In this document: piece by piece, positions 45,993 through 55,225 of the stretch
Numbering within the stretch: position 1 is the first letter of the stretch
Layout of the letters: each line of letters starts with the position of its first letter
From: Alistipes senegalensis
Lineage (GTDB): Bacteria > Bacteroidota > Bacteroidia > Bacteroidales > Rikenellaceae
Assembly: GCA_023664045.1 (NCBI GenBank)
Contig: JAMPGH010000001.1
Location: 959,803 to 1,023,802 of the forward strand
Reading direction: 5' to 3'
DNA: 64,000 nt
Translations under genes and position numbers: made by a program
The notes under the pieces: model-generated
Told to the model about the DNA's origin: nothing
What the model saw: the letters and a program-made list of their open reading frames with translations, nothing else
Database searches by the model: none

Positions 45993-46913
45993 ATGGATTT
46001 ATTGACTGTAGAACATGTTACCAAGCGTTACGCCCAGCATACGGCGCTGGACGACGTATCGCTGGCCATTCCCCGCGGGTCGGTCTACGGACTGCTCGGG
46101 CCCAACGGCGCCGGCAAGACGACCCTGATCCGCATCGTCAACCGCATCACGGCGCCCGACAGCGGCCGCGTGCTCTTCGGCGACCGCGAAATCGCGCCCG
46201 AAGACGTCGTGCGCATCGGCTATCTGCCCGAAGAACGGGGTCTCTACAAAAAGATGAAAGTGGGCGAACAGGCGCTCTTCTTCGCGCGTCTCAAAGGTCT
46301 TTCGCGCCGCGAGGCCATCGGCCGGCTCAAGGAGTGGTTCGAGAAGTTCGGCATTCAGGACTGGTGGGACAAGAAGGTCGAGGAGCTTTCGAAAGGCATG
46401 GCCCAGAAGGTGCAGTTCATCGTTACGGTGCTGCACGAACCCGAGCTGCTGATCTTCGACGAACCCTTTTCGGGCTTCGACCCCATCAACGCCAATCTGC
46501 TCAAGGAGGAGATTCTGGCGCTGCGCGACAAGGGCTCGACGATCATCTTCTCGACGCACAACATGTCCTCCGTGGAGGAGATCTGCGACCACATCACGCT
46601 GATCGACAAGTCGCACAACATCCTCTCGGGCCGCGTGGACGACATCCGCCGCCGCCACGGATCGAATATCTTCGAGGTGGCCTACCGCGGCGAGGAGGAG
46701 ACGCTGCGCCGCGCGGTCGAGGGGCGTTGCGAAATTCTCGAAGGCGCCGCCGGGGAGTCGGCCTACCGCACGCTGCGGCTCCATGTTCCGGGCGAGGGCG
46801 AGGTGCGCGGCGTCATCGCGGCGGTCAACGAAGCCGTCGAGCTGCGCTCGTTCCGCGAAATCATCCCCTCGATGAACGACATCTTCATCCGGGCGGTCGC
46901 CGGAACGCTCTGA
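45993..46913 (+). CDS. ABC transporter ATP-binding protein (NatA-like)
   Basis: A 306-residue ATPase: Walker A LLGPNGAGKTTLIRI, Q-loop region IGYLPEERGLYKKM, signature ELSKGMAQKVQF, Walker B ELLIFDEPFSGFDP and H-loop FSTHNMSSVEEIC. The C-terminal 90 residues are the accessory domain of the drug/Na-export (NatA, DUF4162) subgroup. MDLLTVEHVTKRY start chosen; the frame is open upstream but unrelated. Works with the next gene as an ABC-2 exporter; substrate unknown. Confidence 0.94.
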   Translation: MDLLTVEHVTKRYAQHTALDDVSLAIPRGSVYGLLGPNGAGKTTLIRIVNRITAPDSGRVLFGDREIAPEDVVRIGYLPEERGLYKKMKVGEQALFFARLKGLSRREAIGRLKEWFEKFGIQDWWDKKVEELSKGMAQKVQFIVTVLHEPELLIFDEPFSGFDPINANLLKEEILALRDKGSTIIFSTHNMSSVEEICDHITLIDKSHNILSGRVDDIRRRHGSNIFEVAYRGEEETLRRAVEGRCEILEGAAGESAYRTLRLHVPGEGEVRGVIAAVNEAVELRSFREIIPSMNDIFIRAVAGTL

Positions 46914-46953
46914 CAGATAACCTATTGTGTTGAAATATAATCCCCTATCGATC

Positions 46954-48279
46954 ATGTCCAACGTATCCCTTATCATAGGGCGCGAGTTCAACGAGCGCGT
47001 CCGCAAAAAATCGTTCATCGTCGCCACGCTGCTGATGCCCGTGGTGATGATCGCCCTGATGGTGGCTCCGGCCCTCATCATGCAGTTCTCGCGCGGCGAC
47101 GAGAAGCGCATCGCCGTCATCGACGAAAGCGGTCTGGTGGCGCCTGCGCTGCAGAGCGACGACGACTTGATTTTCGAGACCACCGACCTCCCGCTCGAGG
47201 AGGCCCGCCGCGAGCTCACCGACCGCTTCGGCGTGCTCTGCATCGGCCGCGACATCCTCGCGAATCCCAACAACGTGCGTCTCTACGCCAATTCGTCGTC
47301 GTCGCTGACCCTCGAAAGCAGCATCACGCGCCAGATCGCGCAGATTCTCGAAACCGAGAAACTCAAAAGCTACGACATCGAGAACCTCGCGGAGATTCTG
47401 GACGAGGTGGAGACCTCCGTCTCGATGCAGACCTTCCGCAACGACAAGTCGCAGGAGGAGGATTCGCAGGCGCAGTCGTCGATCGTCTCCACGGCGCTGG
47501 GCTACATCCTGGGTTTCATCCTCTACATGTTCCTGCTGATCTACGGCTCGATGGTCATGCAGTCGGTCATCGAGGAGAAGAACAGCCGCGTGCTGGAGGT
47601 GATGGTCTCGTCGGTGCGGCCCTTCGACCTGATGCTGGGCAAGATCCTCGGCGTAGCGATGGTCGCCGTCGTGCAGGTGGTGATCTGGGGCGTGCTGATC
47701 TGCGCCGTCGGCGCATTCGCGGTGCCCCACCTGCTGCCGGAGGAGGTGATGGCCGGGGCGCAGTCGATTCAGGCCGGAAGCGCCGCCGAAGTCGCTGCGG
47801 CCGTCGATCTCGATCCCGAGATGCTGCAGGCCGTCGCCGCCATGACCGATTTCGGCTACATCCTCAAGATCTTCGTCTGCCTGCTGCTCTTCGTCTTCGG
47901 CGGCTACCTGCTCTACTCGGCGATGTTCGCCGCCGTGGGCTCGGCCGTCGACAACGTGCAGGACGCCTCGCAGCTGCAGCTGCCCATCACGGTGCCGATC
48001 ATTCTGGCGCTCATGATGATGCTGGCCGTGATAAACGATCCCGACTCGCAGCTGGCCTTCTGGTTCTCGATCATCCCCTTCACCTCGCCCGTGGTGATGA
48101 TGGCCCGCATTCCCTATGATATTCCGTGGTGGGAGATCGTCCTGTCGCTCGTCGTGCTCTACGCCTCGTTCGTGGGCATGGTGTGGCTCGCCGCCAAGAT
48201 TTACCGCGTGGGCATCTTCATGTACGGCAAGAAGCCGACCCTCAAGGAGCTTTGCAAGTGGGTAAGATACAAGTATTGA
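46954..48279 (+). CDS. ABC-2 type transporter permease (NatB-like)
   Basis: A 441-residue membrane protein with one N-terminal TM (SFIVATLLMPVVMIALMVAPALI), a periplasmic domain of about 140 residues and five or six C-terminal TM helices; VMQSVIEEKNSRVLEVMVSSVRPFDLMLGKILG is the conserved ABC2_membrane_3 block. Start MSNVSLIIGREFNERVRKK; a GTG 9 codons earlier is possible. Forms the exporter with the preceding ATPase. Confidence 0.92.
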   Translation: MSNVSLIIGREFNERVRKKSFIVATLLMPVVMIALMVAPALIMQFSRGDEKRIAVIDESGLVAPALQSDDDLIFETTDLPLEEARRELTDRFGVLCIGRDILANPNNVRLYANSSSSLTLESSITRQIAQILETEKLKSYDIENLAEILDEVETSVSMQTFRNDKSQEEDSQAQSSIVSTALGYILGFILYMFLLIYGSMVMQSVIEEKNSRVLEVMVSSVRPFDLMLGKILGVAMVAVVQVVIWGVLICAVGAFAVPHLLPEEVMAGAQSIQAGSAAEVAAAVDLDPEMLQAVAAMTDFGYILKIFVCLLLFVFGGYLLYSAMFAAVGSAVDNVQDASQLQLPITVPIILALMMMLAVINDPDSQLAFWFSIIPFTSPVVMMARIPYDIPWWEIVLSLVVLYASFVGMVWLAAKIYRVGIFMYGKKPTLKELCKWVRYKY

Positions 48280-48289
48280 ATTTTTTCAT

Positions 48290-48297
48290 TAAATTTG
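48290..48297 (+). promoter_or_regulatory. -7 element upstream of pgk
   Basis: TAAATTTG matches TAnnTTTG, 57 bases before the pgk ATG. No TTG at 20 nt. Confidence 0.5.
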
Positions 48298-48354
48298 CAG
48301 CGCAACGTACCGAATCAGCAACAATTCGATGAAATAATTCAAAATCAAACCGCT

Positions 48355-49617
48355 ATGATTTCGATCGACAACTACGATTTCAAAGGCAAGCGCGCGCTCG
48401 TCCGCGTGGACTTCAACGTGCCCCTCGACGACAAGGGGCAGGTAACCGACGACACCCGCATCCGGGCTGCCGTGCCGACCATCAAAAAGGTGCTCTCCGC
48501 AGGCGGCTCGGTGATTCTGATGTCGCACATGGGGCGTCCCAAGAAGAACCCCGATCCCAAGTATTCGCTGGAGCAGATCGTGCCGGCCGTCGAGAAGAAT
48601 CTCGGCACGAAGGTTCTCTTCGCCGGCGACTGCATGGGCGACAAGGCCGCCGAAATGGCGAAGAACCTCCAGCCCGGCGAAGTGCTGCTGCTTGAAAACC
48701 TGCGTTTCTACGCCGAGGAGGAGGGCAAGCCCCGCGGCTTGGCCGAAGATGCCACCAAAGAGGAGAAGGAGGCCGCCAAGAAAGCCCTGAAGGAGGGTCC
48801 GCAGAAGGAGTTCGTCAAGAAGCTCGCTTCGCTGGGCGACTGCTACGTCAACGACGCGTTCGGCACGGCGCACCGCAAGCACGCTTCGACCTACCTGATC
48901 GCCAAGTACTTCCCCAACGACAAGATGTTCGGCTACCTGATGGAGAAGGAGGTCAAGGCCATCGCCGCCGTCATGGAGAAGCCGGCGCGTCCTTTCTGCG
49001 CCATCATCGGCGGTTCGAAGGTCTCGTCGAAGATCGGCGTCATCAAGGCCCTGATCGAGAAGTGCGATTCGATCGTCATCGGCGGCGGCATGACCTACAC
49101 GTTCGCCGCAGCGCAGGGCGGCAAGGTCGGCAAGTCGATCTGCGAACCCGACATGTTCCCCGTGGCGCTCGAAATTCTGGAGTTGGCCAAGCAGAAGGGC
49201 GTGAAGCTGGTGATGTCGCCCGACGCGCTCATCGCCGACGACTTCTCGCAGAACGCCAATACCAAGACGGCGCCGGCCAACGACATTCCCGACGGCTGGG
49301 AGGGTGTCGACATCGCCGACCAGGGCAAGAAAGCCTTCCGCGAGCATATCCTCGGCTGCAAGACCATTCTGTGGAACGGACCCGTGGGCGTCTTCGAGAT
49401 CGACAAGTTCGCCACGGGCTCCAAAGAGGTGGCGCTGGCGATCGCCGAAGCGACGAAGAGGGGCGCCTACTCGCTCATCGGCGGCGGCGACTCGGTGGCC
49501 TGCATCAACAAGTTCGGACTGGCCGACCAAGTATCCTACATCTCGACGGGCGGCGGCGCGCTGCTCGAATACATCGAGTTCGGCGATCTGCCCGGTGTGG
49601 CGGCGATCCGCGACTAA
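48355..49617 (+). CDS. pgk: Phosphoglycerate kinase
   Basis: A 420-residue glycolytic kinase that makes ATP from 1,3-bisphosphoglycerate. Motifs: [63 protein letters not shown] and the C-terminal [14 protein letters not shown]. The start MISIDNYDF is preferred over an in-frame ATG 20 codons upstream that lies in the promoter. Both tpiA and pgk are in this window but on separate transcripts. Confidence 0.98.
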   Translation: MISIDNYDFKGKRALVRVDFNVPLDDKGQVTDDTRIRAAVPTIKKVLSAGGSVILMSHMGRPKKNPDPKYSLEQIVPAVEKNLGTKVLFAGDCMGDKAAEMAKNLQPGEVLLLENLRFYAEEEGKPRGLAEDATKEEKEAAKKALKEGPQKEFVKKLASLGDCYVNDAFGTAHRKHASTYLIAKYFPNDKMFGYLMEKEVKAIAAVMEKPARPFCAIIGGSKVSSKIGVIKALIEKCDSIVIGGGMTYTFAAAQGGKVGKSICEPDMFPVALEILELAKQKGVKLVMSPDALIADDFSQNANTKTAPANDIPDGWEGVDIADQGKKAFREHILGCKTILWNGPVGVFEIDKFATGSKEVALAIAEATKRGAYSLIGGGDSVACINKFGLADQVSYISTGGGALLEYIEFGDLPGVAAIRD

Positions 49618-49622
49618 TCCCG

Positions 49623-49650
49623 AAAAAGGCCGCTTCCGCAGCGGCCTTTT
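49623..49650 (+). terminator. Intrinsic terminator after pgk
   Basis: AAAAGGCCGCT / AGCGGCCTTTT stem around TCCGC. Confidence 0.85.
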
Positions 49651-49684
49651 CCGATCGAGAAGAATCCTCAAAATCGATAACGAA

Positions 49685-51715
49685 ATGAAAAAAATCCTTT
49701 TTCTAACGGCACTGATTTGTATGGCAGCCTGTCAGAACGGTCCGAAAACGCCGGCCATCGACCCGGCGAACTTCGACCTCTCGGTCGCTCCCGAGACCGA
49801 CTTCTACCAGTACGCCACGGGCGGCTGGCAGGAGCGCAATCCTCTGAAACCCGAATTCTCGCGCTACGGCTCGTTCGACGTGCTGCGCGAGAACAACGAG
49901 GTCCGCATCAACGACCTCTTCGCGAGCATGACGTCGCGCCGCACCGAGCCGGGTTCGGTCGAGCAGAAGATTTCCGACCTCTACAAAATGGGTCTCGACT
50001 CCGTGCGGCTCAACGCCGAGGGCGCGGCTCCGATCCGGCAGACCGTCGCCGAAATTCTGGCTATCGACAGCCGGGCCCAACTGACGGAGGCCATCGCGCG
50101 GCTCCATGCGTCGGTCGCCTCGCCGTTCTTCTCGCTCGGCGTGCAGTCCGACCTGATGAACAGCTCGATGAATGCGCTCTACGCGTCGCAGTCGGGTCTG
50201 ATCATGGGCAACCGCGACTACTACCTCGATGCCGAGAACGCCAAGTTCCGCGAGGCCTACAAAACCTATCTGGCTACCCTCTTCACCCTCGCGGGCATGC
50301 CCGAAGAGGAGGTCGCACAGGCGGTCGAGGGCGTGCTTGCGCTGGAGACCAAGCTGGCCGAGAAGATGTGGTCGAACGTCGAGCTGCGCAACATCCCGGC
50401 CCAGTACAACCCCACCTCGAAAGCCGATTTCGAGAAGACCTACAACGCGATCGACTGGCCGACCTACTACCGGATCCTCGGCATCGGCGATTTCGATACG
50501 ATCATCGTAACCACCGCCTCGTCGCTGGCCAATGCCAACTGGCTGCTGAAGACGGCGTCGCTCGACGACATCCGCTACTATCTGGCCGCCCAGTACATCG
50601 ACTCGGCAGCCTCCTATCTGAGCGACGACTTCCAGAACGCCTCGTTCGAGTTCTTCGGCAAGACGATGGCCGGGCAGAAAGAGATGAAACCCCGCTGGAA
50701 GCGCGCCATGTCGGTGCCCAACGGCACCCTTTCGGAAGCCGTGGGCGAGATGTACGTCGCCAAGTACTTCCCCGAGGAGGACAAGGCCCGCATGCTGGAG
50801 CTGGTGAAGAACCTGCAGACGGCCCTTTCGCAGCACATCGCCGAGCTGGACTGGATGTCCGACGAGACCAAAGCCCGGGCGCAGGAGAAACTGGCGGCTT
50901 TCACGGTGAAGATCGGCTATCCCGATACGTGGAAAGACTATTCGACGCTCAAGATCGATCCCTCGAAGAGCTACTGGGAGAATATCGTCAACGCCAGCAT
51001 CTGGTATACGGCCGACAACATCGCCGAGTTGGGCAAGCCCGTCGACAAGGCCGAGTGGCACATGCCGCCGCAGATGGTCAACGCCTACTACAACCCCACG
51101 ACCAACGAGATCTGCTTCCCGGCCGCCATTCTGCAGCCGCCGTTCTTCAACCCGGATGCCGACGACGCGGTGAACTACGGTGCCATCGGCGTGGTGATCG
51201 GTCATGAGATGACCCACGGATTCGACGATCAGGGCCGCAACTTCGACAAGGACGGCAACATGAACAACTGGTGGACGGAGGCCGATGCTGCGGCGTTCAA
51301 GGCCAAGACCGACATTCTGGTGAAGCAGTTCGACGCCATCGAGGTGCTGCCCGCCACGGACGGCCAGCCGGCGATCTTCGCCAACGGCTCGCTCTGTCTG
51401 GGCGAGAACATCGCCGATCAGGGCGGTTTGCGCGTGGCCTGGACGGCCTATCGCAACTCGCTGGAGGGTAAGGAGGCCCCGGCGCCGATCGACGGTTTTA
51501 CGGACGCTCAGCGCTTCTATCTGGGCTATGCGACCCTTTGGGCGCAGAACATCCGCGACGAGGAGATCGCCCGGCTGACGAAGCTCGATGTCCACTCGCT
51601 GGGCAAGTGGCGCGTGAACGCCACGCTGCGCAACCTGCAGACTTTCTACGATGCGTTCGGCATCACGGAAGGTGCGATGTTCCTGCCCGAGGAGGAACGT
51701 GTGATCATCTGGTAG
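49685..51715 (+). CDS. M13-family metallopeptidase (PepO/neprilysin-like) lipoprotein
   Basis: A 676-residue lipoprotein, lipobox MAAC at about residues 12-15. The M13 zinc site is complete: HEMTH in VIGHEMTHGFDDQGRNFDKDG and the downstream GENIADQGGL with the third ligand Glu. The substrate-binding NAYYNPTTNEICFPAAILQPPFF block is typical. It is an endopeptidase for oligopeptides in the periplasm or at the cell surface, in keeping with the S46 exopeptidase elsewhere in the window. Start ATG 49685 gives the signal; the open frame upstream is the antisense-side reading of pgk. Confidence 0.95.
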   Translation: MKKILFLTALICMAACQNGPKTPAIDPANFDLSVAPETDFYQYATGGWQERNPLKPEFSRYGSFDVLRENNEVRINDLFASMTSRRTEPGSVEQKISDLYKMGLDSVRLNAEGAAPIRQTVAEILAIDSRAQLTEAIARLHASVASPFFSLGVQSDLMNSSMNALYASQSGLIMGNRDYYLDAENAKFREAYKTYLATLFTLAGMPEEEVAQAVEGVLALETKLAEKMWSNVELRNIPAQYNPTSKADFEKTYNAIDWPTYYRILGIGDFDTIIVTTASSLANANWLLKTASLDDIRYYLAAQYIDSAASYLSDDFQNASFEFFGKTMAGQKEMKPRWKRAMSVPNGTLSEAVGEMYVAKYFPEEDKARMLELVKNLQTALSQHIAELDWMSDETKARAQEKLAAFTVKIGYPDTWKDYSTLKIDPSKSYWENIVNASIWYTADNIAELGKPVDKAEWHMPPQMVNAYYNPTTNEICFPAAILQPPFFNPDADDAVNYGAIGVVIGHEMTHGFDDQGRNFDKDGNMNNWWTEADAAAFKAKTDILVKQFDAIEVLPATDGQPAIFANGSLCLGENIADQGGLRVAWTAYRNSLEGKEAPAPIDGFTDAQRFYLGYATLWAQNIRDEEIARLTKLDVHSLGKWRVNATLRNLQTFYDAFGITEGAMFLPEEERVIIW

Positions 51716-51732
51716 GCGTGCCTGCCTGACAT

Positions 51733-51770
51733 GGAAGAGCCCCGACTTCGAATAGTCGGGGCTCTTCTTT
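51733..51770. terminator. Bidirectional terminator
   Basis: GAAGAGCCCCGACT / AGTCGGGGCTCTTC (14 bp) followed by TTT, between the convergent M13 and patatin genes. Confidence 0.85.
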
Positions 51771-51783
51771 ATGCGCTTCCGCC

Positions 51784-54117
51784 TCAGTAAAACGTTCCCC
51801 GGGGTGCGAAGATGGCGTATCCGAAGTTGAAGGTCAGGTACATGTTGTTCCAGTCGCGGAGGTCGTATTTGGTGAGCGCCAGACTCACGGGCCCGATCGG
51901 CGTGTGGTAGACCAGCGATGCTTCGGCGATGCAGTGCCAGCGTTCGTCGGGGCGTCCTGCGGCCGAGAGGGGTGCGCGGCGTTCGCGCAGCATGGCGTAG
52001 AAGCCCGTGCGGAAGAAGAAGTTGGGCATCAGGTCGAACGTCGGCATCACGCCGCCCGCCACGAAGCGGCGGGCCCGGAAATCGGGCATGTAGATCATCC
52101 GGGCGTGCGCGACGGGCGTGTAGGCCGGCATCGACATGCGGGTGGCGTCGTCGGTCATGAAGGCCGGCAGGTCGGTCAGCACGGCGTCGAGGTCGAGGCC
52201 CAGCGAGAACCAGCCGCAGGCCGGAATGTCGAAGTAGAGGTCCCACGAGAAGCGGCCTCCGAACCACCGGCGCGCGGCCTTGCCGGCGAATCGTCCCGTG
52301 TCGGAGGGCCGGAACTTGTCGCGGCCGTAGATGTAGATCGCCGAGAGCCTCAGGTCGGTGCCGCGCCGCGGATAGAGGATCTTGTCGAGCGTGTTGCGTT
52401 CGACCTCGGCTTTGAGTCCGACGTAGGTGAAGCGCGTGTGGTCGGTCTGCATGCCCGAGGGGTCGTCGTAGCGGTAGTTGGTCGAGCCGCCGTGGGCCTG
52501 CAGCGTGAAGACGCTGCGCTGCGTGAGGGGCATGCCCATGCCGACCGAGAGGAACTGTTCGTTCTGCTTCACGGGTTCGGTGTCGTCGATGCGGGTCAGC
52601 CGCCCGAACGAACCGTGGGTGAAGTTGCTGACCGAGAAGTTGTAGGAGTAGTCCAGAAAGAGGGGCCGGCCGGCGTAGAAATCCGTGCGGCCGCCGATGG
52701 TTCCCCACGTATAGAGCGGTCCCAGATAGAGATCGAGCCCGAAGCGATGGGCCGCCCGGCCGACGGTTCCGTATTCGAGTCCCAGATAGACCTGATTGAA
52801 GGCCGTGGAGGAGGCGTTGCCGCCGACGGTGAGCCGGAAGTTGGGTTTGGTGCCGAACCTTGCGGCGAAGGAGTAGCTGCCGCGCAGGGAGTCGTAGCGC
52901 ACGACGGGGAAGTCCATCGTGAAGTCGCCGTCGACCAGCACGTTGTAGAGGTTGTCGCGCAGCTCGGCGAACTCCATGCGGCGCTGCTGTCCGGGAGTGT
53001 GGCGGTCGACCTGCACGAAGTCGCGGACGTAGGCGTTCTGGGCTTCGGTGAGCCCGTCGAGCCGATAGTCTTCGAAGACCAGCTGCGGACACCGGGTCCG
53101 GAACGCTTCGCGCCGTGCGGCGTACTGCTCGGGCGTGCGGCGCTCGGCGATGCGGGCGCGGATCTGCGGAACGGCTTCGAGGGCGTCGGCATAACCCGCA
53201 TCCATGATCGCCTCGGCCTGATCGAAGTCGAGCATTCCCGCTTCGATGGCCCGGCGGATCGTTACGCTCCGTTCCTCGGGCATGTCGTAGTCGGTATCCT
53301 GCATGGCGAGCATGAAAGCCTGATCCATGATCCCGCTCTCGGGGCTCGGCGGGGTGTTGCCTTTGGTGCAGATCGAGCCGACGAGCAGCGCGGGCCGGAA
53401 CGCCTCGTCGAGCGGCCGCCAGGGATAGTTGTCGTAGATGCCGCCGTCGTAGAGCAGCATCGAGTCGCGCGGCACGGGTTTGAAAACCAGCGGAATGGAC
53501 ATCGACGAGCGGACCGCCTCGCTCAGATCGCCGCGGCGCAGGACCGCCGGGGCGCGGTGGTTCATGTCGCTGGCCACGCAGAGGAACGGCACCATCAAAC
53601 GGTCGAAATCGCCCTGCGCCGCGGCGGAGGCCGGAGCGAAGAGCTCGGCGAAGGCCATGTCGATCTGCGTCGAGGAGATCAGGTTGGTCGGCACGCGGAA
53701 CTTGCGGCCGGGATTGTTCAGGTCGAAGCGGAAGCTCAGGAGCGAGGGCCGGCGTCCCATCTGGCGGTAGTAGGACATGTAGCGGATCGGGTCGATGCGG
53801 CCCGAGACCCACTCCTTGACCGCCCCCGACGAGACGATCGCCCGCATCTCGGCCGGCGAGTAACCGGCGGCGTACATCGCCGCGACGATCGAACCCATCG
53901 AAGTGCCGGCTACGCAGTCGATCGGGATGCCCGCTTCTTCGAGCGCTTCCAATACGCCGATGTGGTAGAGCCCCTTCGCGCCGCCGCCGCTCATGACGAC
54001 GCCCACCCCGCGGCGCTCGGAGCCGGAAACGGGCTGCGGAGCCTGTGCCGGAGCGAGGAGCGGGGCCGTCAGTCCCATCAGTACGGCCGGGAGAATCGAG
54101 CGTATTTTATGCAGCAT
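51784..54117 (-). CDS. Patatin-like phospholipase fused to an Omp85-type barrel
   Basis: A 777-residue outer-membrane protein. Signal peptide (SILPAVLMGLTAPLLAPAQA), then a patatin domain (about 35-290) with oxyanion motif GGGAKG, nucleophile GTSMG and catalytic Asp in LLYDGGIYDN. A POTRA-like stretch (about 320-400) precedes a C-terminal barrel of about 370 residues ending in Tyr (FAPRGTFY). This is the layout of PlpD-like type Vd autotransporters and their Bacteroidetes relatives. It probably displays or secretes a phospholipase. Start MLHKIRS chosen for the signal peptide. Confidence 0.92.
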   Translation of the reverse strand: MLHKIRSILPAVLMGLTAPLLAPAQAPQPVSGSERRGVGVVMSGGGAKGLYHIGVLEALEEAGIPIDCVAGTSMGSIVAAMYAAGYSPAEMRAIVSSGAVKEWVSGRIDPIRYMSYYRQMGRRPSLLSFRFDLNNPGRKFRVPTNLISSTQIDMAFAELFAPASAAAQGDFDRLMVPFLCVASDMNHRAPAVLRRGDLSEAVRSSMSIPLVFKPVPRDSMLLYDGGIYDNYPWRPLDEAFRPALLVGSICTKGNTPPSPESGIMDQAFMLAMQDTDYDMPEERSVTIRRAIEAGMLDFDQAEAIMDAGYADALEAVPQIRARIAERRTPEQYAARREAFRTRCPQLVFEDYRLDGLTEAQNAYVRDFVQVDRHTPGQQRRMEFAELRDNLYNVLVDGDFTMDFPVVRYDSLRGSYSFAARFGTKPNFRLTVGGNASSTAFNQVYLGLEYGTVGRAAHRFGLDLYLGPLYTWGTIGGRTDFYAGRPLFLDYSYNFSVSNFTHGSFGRLTRIDDTEPVKQNEQFLSVGMGMPLTQRSVFTLQAHGGSTNYRYDDPSGMQTDHTRFTYVGLKAEVERNTLDKILYPRRGTDLRLSAIYIYGRDKFRPSDTGRFAGKAARRWFGGRFSWDLYFDIPACGWFSLGLDLDAVLTDLPAFMTDDATRMSMPAYTPVAHARMIYMPDFRARRFVAGGVMPTFDLMPNFFFRTGFYAMLRERRAPLSAAGRPDERWHCIAEASLVYHTPIGPVSLALTKYDLRDWNNMYLTFNFGYAIFAPRGTFY

Positions 54118-54131
54118 ATCCGATTTTTTTT

Positions 54132-54166
54132 TAACTTTGCACGTTAAAGGCTTCCTGCCAAAAGTA
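54132..54166. promoter_or_regulatory. Divergent -7 elements for pheS and the patatin gene
   Basis: TAACTTTG on the + strand (54132-54139) lies 53 bases before pheS; TACTTTTG on the - strand (54159-54166) lies 42 bases before the patatin start. The two promoters overlap back to back within 75 bases. Confidence 0.55.
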
Positions 54167-54191
54167 GGGAAAAAGGACAAACATTCAAAAT

Positions 54192-55217
54192 ATGACCGAC
54201 AAAATCAACGAACTTCTTCGACGGGTCGAAGAATTCAAGCCGAAAGCCGCGGCCGAAATCGAGGAGTTCCGCATCCGGATTCTGGGCAAGAAGGGCGAGC
54301 TGACCGCCCTGATGGAGGAGTTCAAGACGGTGGCTCCCGAGTTCAAGCGCGAGCTGGGGCAGCAGCTCAACCGCCTCAAGAACGAGGCCACGGCGCGCAT
54401 CGCCGCGCTTCGCGAGGAGCTGCAGAACGCAGCGGCCGACACGGCGGCTTCGTCGGGCGATCTGACGCGTCCCGGCTCGGCCGGGGAGTTGGGTTCGCGC
54501 CACCCCATTTCGTTGGTCCGGAACCGGATCGTCGAGGTCTTCTCGCGGCTGGGTTACACGGTGGCCGAAGGTCCCGAGATCGAGGACGACTGGCATGTCT
54601 TCTCGGCCCTGAATTTCCCGCCCGAACACCCGGCCCGCGACATGCAGGACACGTTCTTCGTGGAGAAGGACCCCGACATCCTGCTGCGCACCCACACCTC
54701 GTCGATTCAGGTGCGGACGATGGAGCATCGGAAGCCGCCCATCCGCGTGATCTGCCCCGGCCGCGTCTTCCGCAACGAGGCGATCTCCTACCGCGCCCAC
54801 TGCATCTTCCACCAGATCGAGGGCCTCTACATCGACGAGGGGGTCTCGTTCGCCGACATGAAGCAGTCGCTGCTCTACTTCGCCAAAGAGATCTTCGGCG
54901 AGCAGGCGGCGATCCGCATGCGCCCCTCCTACTTCCCCTTCACCGAACCCTCGGCCGAGGTCGACGTCTCGTGCAACCTCTGCGGCGGCAAGGGATGCCC
55001 CGTCTGCAAGGGCACGGGGTGGCTGGAGATCATGGGCTGCGGCATGGTCGACCCCAACGTCCTGAAGGCCAACGACATCGATCCGGAGAAGTATTCCGGT
55101 TTCGCCTTCGGCATGGGTATTGAGCGTATCGCCATGCTCAAATACGGAGTCAAAGACCTGCGCCTCTACTTCGAAAACGACGTGCGCTTCCTGCACCAGT
55201 TCGACGAGGCGCTCTGA
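54192..55217 (+). CDS. pheS: Phenylalanyl-tRNA synthetase alpha subunit
   Basis: A 341-residue class II subunit. N-terminal coiled coil (about 1-85), then the catalytic domain: SRLGYTVAEGPEIEDDWHVFSALNFPPEHPARDMQDTFF, motif 2 FRNEAISYRAHCIFHQIEGLYID, and motif 3 FGMGIERIAMLKYGV. GAGLEIMGCGMVDP appears as WLEIMGCGMVDPNV. A CNLCGGKGCPVCKGTG stretch resembles a zinc knuckle. pheT is not adjacent, as in other Bacteroidetes. Confidence 0.97.
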   Translation: MTDKINELLRRVEEFKPKAAAEIEEFRIRILGKKGELTALMEEFKTVAPEFKRELGQQLNRLKNEATARIAALREELQNAAADTAASSGDLTRPGSAGELGSRHPISLVRNRIVEVFSRLGYTVAEGPEIEDDWHVFSALNFPPEHPARDMQDTFFVEKDPDILLRTHTSSIQVRTMEHRKPPIRVICPGRVFRNEAISYRAHCIFHQIEGLYIDEGVSFADMKQSLLYFAKEIFGEQAAIRMRPSYFPFTEPSAEVDVSCNLCGGKGCPVCKGTGWLEIMGCGMVDPNVLKANDIDPEKYSGFAFGMGIERIAMLKYGVKDLRLYFENDVRFLHQFDEAL

Positions 55218-55225
55218 ACCTTGCG

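Noticed and set aside
49703-53812. A long minus-strand open frame spanning the patatin and M13 genes
   Set aside because: It is a shadow in another frame of the patatin gene and antisense to the M13 peptidase gene; no domain or signal is visible.
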